Source: an uncultured Granulicatella sp. (GTDB taxonomy: Bacteria > Bacillota > Bacilli > Lactobacillales > Aerococcaceae). Taken from it: a DNA stretch of 64,000 nucleotides. The notes under the pieces were generated by a model. That model saw nothing but the letters and a program-made list of their open reading frames with translations, did no database searches and had not been told where the DNA came from. A program made the translations under genes and the position numbers. The stretch is from NCBI RefSeq assembly GCF_938030755.1, contig NZ_CALHIF010000056.1:1-64000 (forward strand), in the 5' to 3' direction. Below, in pieces: positions 59,450 to 64,000 of the stretch; within the stretch, counting starts at the first letter, position 1, and every line of letters starts with the position of its first letter.

Positions 59450-60106
59450 ATGAATAAACAAGAGAGATTTTATTTTGATATTTGGATTGCTTTATTAAGT
59501 ATGTTGTCAGGAATGGTTAATGTATTGACCTTGTTATTGTTTTTAACACCTGCGACTCATTTTACCGGGAATATTACGCAATTTGTTTTAGCATTAAATC
59601 AGGGGGAATGGGTTATAATGATTCGCCTTTTAGGAATGATCATCTGTTTTGGTGGAGGCGGTGTGCTATCGGGGATTTTATTTTCTAAGAAAAAATTTGA
59701 ACCTACTAAACGATATGGTCTTTTACTGTTAACATTCGGCATCATTATGTTAGTATTATTTTTGTTAGGGCTCAGAGATGAACGCTGGCTCTATTATTTC
59801 TCATTTGTCGTGGGAACACAAAATGGAATGTTTATTTATTATCATGGAATGATTGTGCGAACCTCACATTTTACCGGATATTTAACCGATATTGGAGTGG
59901 TAATTGGGCGTCTAATTCGAGGGCAAAAGAAAGATCGTTGGAAAGTACTTTTCTATTTTACAAGTATGTTATTTTTTGGGATTGGGGGAACTATTTCTTT
60001 CCAATTTTTCCAACTCTATTCGGATGCGACGATTGTGTTAATTAGTGTGGGATATATGATTCTTGGTTTTTATTATTTTTCATTCCGTAAACTATTCTTT
60101 CATTAG
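59450..60106 (+). CDS. DUF1275/YoaK family membrane protein
   Basis: A 218-residue protein with about six membrane segments and the YoaK pattern: GMVNVLTLLLFLTPATHFTGNITQF near the start and TGYLTDIGVVIGRLIRG in the middle. The family is of unknown function, perhaps a transporter. It starts 5 bases after the DUF1294 gene. Confidence 0.83.
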   Translation: MNKQERFYFDIWIALLSMLSGMVNVLTLLLFLTPATHFTGNITQFVLALNQGEWVIMIRLLGMIICFGGGGVLSGILFSKKKFEPTKRYGLLLLTFGIIMLVLFLLGLRDERWLYYFSFVVGTQNGMFIYYHGMIVRTSHFTGYLTDIGVVIGRLIRGQKKDRWKVLFYFTSMLFFGIGGTISFQFFQLYSDATIVLISVGYMILGFYYFSFRKLFFH

Positions 60107-60117
60107 GAGGAAATTGT

Positions 60118-60636
60118 ATGAAGGTTTTAATTGTTGTAGATATGCAAAATGATTTTGTAGATGGAGTATTGGGGTCCAAAGAAGCCGTTTCGATGATTGA
60201 TACTGCGGTGGAAACCATTACCTCATTTGATGGGAAAGTATTTTATACTCAGGATACTCATGGAGAAGACTATCTAGATACTGAAGAAGGCCGTCATTTA
60301 CCGGTCGTTCACTGTATTAAAGGAAGCCAAGGGTGGAAAATTCATCCCAAAATCGAAAAAGCATTATTATTAAAAGATGCAACAGGAATTGAAAAATCTA
60401 CATTTGGTTCTGAAAAGTTAATGGGGATCATTGAAAAGGAAGTTCCTGATGTAGAAAGCATTACACTTATCGGAATTTGTACAGATATTTGTGTCATCAG
60501 TAATGCTATGCTTGCTAAAGCGCATTTTCAAAATACACCTGTTACCGTTATTTCTAGTGCTTGTGCTGGAGTTACACCAGAAAGTCATGAGAATGCCTTA
60601 GCAGCAATGAAGATGTGTCATATCGAAATTCAATAA
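60118..60636 (+). CDS. Cysteine hydrolase, isochorismatase/nicotinamidase family
   Basis: A 172-residue amidase-fold protein. Catalytic residues are in VVDMQNDF (Asp), the lysine before STFGS (IEKSTFG) and GICTDICV (Cys). The nearest role is nicotinamidase-like deamidation for NAD recycling, but isochorismatase-like proteins use several substrates. AGGAGG precedes the ATG. Confidence 0.85.
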   Translation: MKVLIVVDMQNDFVDGVLGSKEAVSMIDTAVETITSFDGKVFYTQDTHGEDYLDTEEGRHLPVVHCIKGSQGWKIHPKIEKALLLKDATGIEKSTFGSEKLMGIIEKEVPDVESITLIGICTDICVISNAMLAKAHFQNTPVTVISSACAGVTPESHENALAAMKMCHIEIQ

Positions 60637-60648
60637 TGGAGGAAGCAT

Positions 60649-60861
60649 ATGAAAGAGCAAGATCCAAAAGATAGAATTAGAGAAATGTCCGTGTTGAATC
60701 TCATCATGTTGTTGGGGATTGCTATCGGATTTGGGATTGGTATTCTAATTGATAATATGATTGGCGGGATTGCCATTGGGATGTTAGGGGCATTTATTTG
60801 CCGTCTATTATACATTCGTAAAAAATATAAAGAAATCAATCCAAAAGATAAGAAAGAGTAG
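60649..60861 (+). CDS. Small two-helix membrane protein (70 aa)
   Basis: A charged N-terminus (KEQDPKDRIREM), two hydrophobic segments with glycine-rich faces (GIAIGFGIGILIDNMIGGIAIGM), and a lysine-rich end. GGAGG precedes the ATG and 12 bases separate it from the hydrolase gene. Not recognised as a named family. Confidence 0.7.
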   Translation: MKEQDPKDRIREMSVLNLIMLLGIAIGFGIGILIDNMIGGIAIGMLGAFICRLLYIRKKYKEINPKDKKE

Positions 60862-60926
60862 GCACATTTGTTGCACTACTCTTTTTTCATTGTCATAATG
60901 GAGAAAAATGAATGGAGGGAATTTTA

Positions 60927-61268
60927 ATGGAACAATTTGCAAAAGATGTAAGTCAATTTGTGGAAACAACTGCTGAGAAAGTAGAAGCGTTAATCGATGA
61001 AGGAAAGGAAGTCGTTCTTTTTGTAGGACGCCCAACCTGCCCATATTGTCGTCGTTTTGCTCCAAAGATGAACGAAGCACGTGAAGCTTTAGGAAAAGAA
61101 ATGTACTTTATTAACTCAGAAGACAGAACAAATGAAGCTTTAGCAGCATTCCGTTCTAAATACAATATGCCAACAGTACCTGGTTTACTCGTTGCTCGTG
61201 ATGGAAACGTTCGTGTAGTTTGTGATTCATCACAAAGTGTTGAACAAATTAAAGCATTTATTGGTTAA
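60927..61268 (+). CDS. Thioredoxin-fold protein, PedC/BrcD-like
   Basis: A 113-residue protein without signal peptide. The active site CPYC lies in GRPTCPYCRRFAP and the cis-proline loop in MPTVPGLLV. It is of the PedC/BrcD group named for bacteriocin thiol-disulfide enzymes, though many are general thiol proteins; no bacteriocin genes are nearby. The ATG at 60927 has GGAGGG; a frame from 60912 overlaps that site. Confidence 0.82.
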   Translation: MEQFAKDVSQFVETTAEKVEALIDEGKEVVLFVGRPTCPYCRRFAPKMNEAREALGKEMYFINSEDRTNEALAAFRSKYNMPTVPGLLVARDGNVRVVCDSSQSVEQIKAFIG

Positions 61269-61285
61269 GAAGACCAAATCCATTT

Positions 61286-61323
61286 TTAAAGACTCTGCTT
61301 ATGTAAGATAGCAGAGTCTTTTC
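61286..61323 (+). terminator. Terminator after the PedC-like gene
   Basis: AAAGACTCTGCT and AGCAGAGTCTTTT arms with a 10-base loop. Confidence 0.9.
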
Positions 61324-61413
61324 GTTATTTAGAAAGCTATTCTACAAAATAAATACTTATTTTAGAATGTTAGAGAGTATGATAAAATAAATTGAAAACA
61401 AAGGAGGAGTACG

Positions 61414-62733
61414 ATGAACGAAATTAAATGTCCACATTGCCAAACGGTCTTTACGATTGATGAGCATTCCTATGCGGATATTGTGAACCAAATTCGCACT
61501 AAAGAATTTGCAGAAGATGTCCACGCACAACTTGAAATGGCTAAGAAGCAATTTGAAACGGAAAAAGCCTTAAATAAAGAACAAGAAAAACGTCGCTATG
61601 ACGAAGAACGAGCAAATTTTGAACAAAAGATTCTCTCTTTGGAATTAGCATTGAAAAATGCAGATGTAAAAGAAGAAAAGAATGTTCAGGAGGCATTATT
61701 TAAAAAAGAGAAAGAGTTTAATGCACTTCAATCAGAGTTAGAACAGTTAAAACAACAATTGCAATTCAAGGAAGTAGAATTGTCTCAAAAATTCCAAGAA
61801 GATTTACATGAAAAAGAACGTACGATTCTTGAACTTAAACAAGCAAAAGAGTTGCAACAAAAAGAACAAGAAGTACAACAAACAGCCCTAAAAGAAAAAT
61901 ACGAATTAGAATTACGTTCAAAGAAAGATCAGTTCGAATTAGAGCTGAAGGCAAAAGATGAAGCGATTGCGTTCTATAAAGACTTTAAGGCAAAACAATC
62001 AACGAAGATGGTGGGAGAAAGCCTCGAACAACATTGCGAAATAGAATTTAATCGTCTTCGTATGACGGCGTTCCCTCGCGCGGAATTTGGAAAAGATAAT
62101 GATGCCAAAACAGGAAGTAAGGGTGATTATATCTACCGTGAATATGATGAGAATGGAGTTGAAATTCTATCCATTATGTTCGAAATGAAGAACGAAAATG
62201 ATGAAACAGCAACGAAGAAGAAAAACGAACACTTCTTCAAAGAGTTGGATAAGGACCGTCATGAAAAACAATGTGAATATGCGATTCTTGTCAGTCTCCT
62301 AGAAGCAGACAATGAACTCTATAACACAGGGATTGTTGATGTATCCTATCATTATCCAAAGATGTATGTTGTTCGACCACAATTCTTTATTCCAATAATC
62401 ACATTGCTTCGTAATGCAGCATTAAATTCACTGCAATATAAACAAGAATTAGCCTTGATGCGTGACCAACATATTGATATTACGCACTTTGAAGAAGACC
62501 TTGAGACGTTTAAAAAAGGCTTTGCGCGTAACTATGAACTCGCAAGCAAGAAATTCCAAACGGCCATTGATGAAATTGACAAGACGATTAAGAGTCTTGA
62601 GAAGACAAAAGCGGCATTGCTTTCTTCTGAAAATAATTTACGTTTAGCCAATAATAAAGCAGAAGACTTAACTGTTAAGAAACTCGTGAAGAACAATCCA
62701 ACGATGAAACAACGATTTGAAGAATTGGAGTAA
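61414..62733 (+). CDS. DUF2130 protein with zinc-ribbon start and coiled coil
   Basis: A 439-residue cytoplasmic protein. A short CPHC zinc-ribbon-like start (IKCPHCQTVF) is followed by a long coiled coil (about 40-190) and the DUF2130 domain (about 190-370, with the conserved GDYIYREYDENG and HEKQCEYAILVSLLEADN). A second coiled coil ends the protein. The DUF2130 core resembles restriction-endonuclease-like folds; function is unknown. AAGGAGG precedes the ATG. Confidence 0.82.
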   Translation: MNEIKCPHCQTVFTIDEHSYADIVNQIRTKEFAEDVHAQLEMAKKQFETEKALNKEQEKRRYDEERANFEQKILSLELALKNADVKEEKNVQEALFKKEKEFNALQSELEQLKQQLQFKEVELSQKFQEDLHEKERTILELKQAKELQQKEQEVQQTALKEKYELELRSKKDQFELELKAKDEAIAFYKDFKAKQSTKMVGESLEQHCEIEFNRLRMTAFPRAEFGKDNDAKTGSKGDYIYREYDENGVEILSIMFEMKNENDETATKKKNEHFFKELDKDRHEKQCEYAILVSLLEADNELYNTGIVDVSYHYPKMYVVRPQFFIPIITLLRNAALNSLQYKQELALMRDQHIDITHFEEDLETFKKGFARNYELASKKFQTAIDEIDKTIKSLEKTKAALLSSENNLRLANNKAEDLTVKKLVKNNPTMKQRFEELE

Positions 62734-62987
62734 ATGGAAGTCCTTCTAAGAGCAGAATCTAATTTGCGAAAATATCGATAACTGTTCTCATTTAGAATTA
62801 AAAATAGGAAAAATGACAACATTCTATGAACACTTAAAAAATATTGAAAAATAAAGAAAAATTACTGTTTAAAGCGAATGATATCGTTTGCTTTTTATGT
62901 ACCGAATGTGTAGGATATAAGAGTATAGATAATAATTATTCTTATCTAGAACAATAATAAACAAAAGTGTTTATAGGAGGAAATTTG
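62734..62987 (+). other. Intergenic region before the NADH oxidase
   Basis: A gap of 254 bases. It holds two very short open frames (62734-62781 and 62812-62853) with no family signs and, at about 62928-62942, an imperfect Fur/PerR-like palindrome, ATAAT then A then ATTAT. No terminator hairpin for the DUF2130 gene is obvious. Confidence 0.4.
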
Positions 62988-64000
62988 ATGAAAGTTGTAG
63001 TAGTTGGATGTACTCACGCGGGTACTGCTGCAGTCAAAACAATTTTAAATGACAATCCAGGAACAGAAGTCGTTGTATACGAAAGAAATGATAATGTTTC
63101 ATTCTTATCTTGTGGGATTGCTTTATACGTAGGAGGAGTTGTTAAAGACCCTCAAGGACTATTTTATTCTAGTCCAGAAGAATTAGCTTCATTAGGAGCT
63201 ACAGTTCGTATGGAACACGATGTAACAAGCATCGACACTGTTGGTAAAACATTAACAGTAAAAGACTTAAAAACAGGTGAAGAAAAGACTGATTCATTTG
63301 ATAAATTAGTGTTAACAACTGGATCTTGGCCAATTCTTCCTCCAATCCCAGGACGTGAATTAGAAAACGTTCAATTATGTAAAAACTACAACCAAGCGAA
63401 AGAAATCTTTGCTAAGAAAAACGATAAGAAGAAAATCGTTGTTGTCGGTGGTGGATACATCGGTATCGAATTAGTTGAAGCTTTCGCATTAGAAGGTAAA
63501 GAAGTAACATTAGTAGACGGTTTAGACCGTATCTTAAACAAATACTTAGACCCAGAATTCACTGACATCTTAGAAGATGACTTACGTGCACGTGGCGTAA
63601 ACGTTCGCTTAAACGAAATGGTTAAATCATTCGAAGGCGAAAACGGCGTTGTAAACAAAGTTGTAACTTCAGGTGGCGAATACGAAGCTGACATGGTTAT
63701 CTTATGTGTTGGTTTCCGTCCAAACAACGACTTAGTGAAAGACCAATTAGAAACAATGCCTAACGGTGCCATCATCGTTAACGACTACATGGAAACATCT
63801 GCTAAAGATGTATATGCTGCAGGTGATAGCTGTGCGGTTAACTACAATCCAAATGGTGGACATGCATATATTCCATTGGCTACGAACGCTGTACGTATGG
63901 GTTCATTAGTAGGTAAAAACATCAACGGCCACAAAGTGAAATACCGTGGAACTCAATCAACATCTGGATTACACTTATTCGGATGGAACATTGGTTCAAC
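62988..64000 (+). CDS. nox: NADH oxidase, FAD-dependent (runs off the window)
   Basis: The first 337 residues of a CoA-disulfide-reductase-type flavoprotein. The FAD motif VVVGCTHAGTAA has His10, and the redox cysteine is Cys42 in FLSCGIAL, both catalytic in water-forming NADH oxidases. The NADH motif VVVGGGYIGIELVEA and the second FAD motif VYAAGDSCAV follow. It regenerates NAD+ with oxygen in lactic acid bacteria. ATAGGAGG precedes the ATG at 62988. The 3' end lies beyond position 64000. High codon bias suggests high expression. Confidence 0.95.
   Translation, partial: MKVVVVGCTHAGTAAVKTILNDNPGTEVVVYERNDNVSFLSCGIALYVGGVVKDPQGLFYSSPEELASLGATVRMEHDVTSIDTVGKTLTVKDLKTGEEKTDSFDKLVLTTGSWPILPPIPGRELENVQLCKNYNQAKEIFAKKNDKKKIVVVGGGYIGIELVEAFALEGKEVTLVDGLDRILNKYLDPEFTDILEDDLRARGVNVRLNEMVKSFEGENGVVNKVVTSGGEYEADMVILCVGFRPNNDLVKDQLETMPNGAIIVNDYMETSAKDVYAAGDSCAVNYNPNGGHAYIPLATNAVRMGSLVGKNINGHKVKYRGTQSTSGLHLFGWNIGS

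Noticed and set aside
60927..61268. A bacteriocin cluster suggested by the PedC-like protein
   Set aside because: No bacteriocin precursor with double-glycine leader, immunity or ABC exporter gene lies nearby.

Overview
The window reads as chromosomal DNA of a low-GC Gram-positive bacterium of the order Lactobacillales. Supporting signs are strong AGGAGG ribosome sites, TGN-TATAAT extended -10 promoters, a T-box leader before pheST, the pepQ/ccpA divergent pair, the rnhC-zapA-cvpA-mutS2-trxA order, a CovRS/LisRK-type two-component system beside gnd, and a histidine-triad surface protein of the streptococcal Pht type. A Granulicatella-like or other Carnobacteriaceae/Aerococcaceae genome is my best guess, but the sequence alone does not prove it. 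I see no rRNA, tRNA, CRISPR array, prophage or transposase.

Layout. 0.3-6.1 kb is an AT-rich surface-polymer region: a fused regulator/LicC/LicA protein with a microprotein and an NCS1 permease, then a polyprenyl-phosphate glycosyltransferase with a GT-C-like partner. 6.1-11.9 kb holds a Prli42-like miniprotein, gnd, a two-component system and zwf (oxidative pentose phosphate pathway). 12-18 kb carries DUF1189, cshB, sodA and yfhO. 18-25 kb carries PBP2B, a Nudix hydrolase and T-box-pheST. 25.6-27.9 kb is a tandem array of four paralogous lipoproteins. 28-32.5 kb has an M42 peptidase, the Pht-like protein behind a Zur-like operator, and a CorA transporter. 32.5-37.2 kb is DNA maintenance and division (rnhC, zapA, cvpA, mutS2, trxA). 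37.3-39.4 kb is a YtrA-type ABC operon with its own operator. 39.8-44.2 kb has a murI-rdgB fusion, a YfcE/YsnB-type phosphodiesterase, a CbpB-like CBS protein, an MscS channel and a DUF948/YtxH pair. 44.2-49 kb has pepQ, ccpA and a class A PBP. 49.2-56.3 kb is the rpsP-khpA-rimM-trmD-rplS ribosomal locus, interrupted by DUF1576 and ArsR genes and followed by a P1B-4 metal ATPase. 56.3-62.7 kb is mostly small genes (csp, RNase HI, redox proteins, DUF1275, isochorismatase, DUF2130). The window ends inside an NADH oxidase gene.

The most unusual content is a family of roughly 185-250-bp intergenic palindromic elements with four full copies and one core fragment. They share short conserved blocks around stems whose sequences differ completely between copies yet stay base-paired. 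That is the pattern of a structured RNA or a folded mobile DNA element. I cannot place it in a named family.

Regulatory logic visible in the DNA includes a Zur-like box at the pht promoter, a cre-like site overlapping the ccpA promoter, a CzrA-type operator in the spacer of the metal-ATPase promoter with its likely ArsR regulator two genes upstream, and a YtrA-type operator over the -10 box of the ABC operon.
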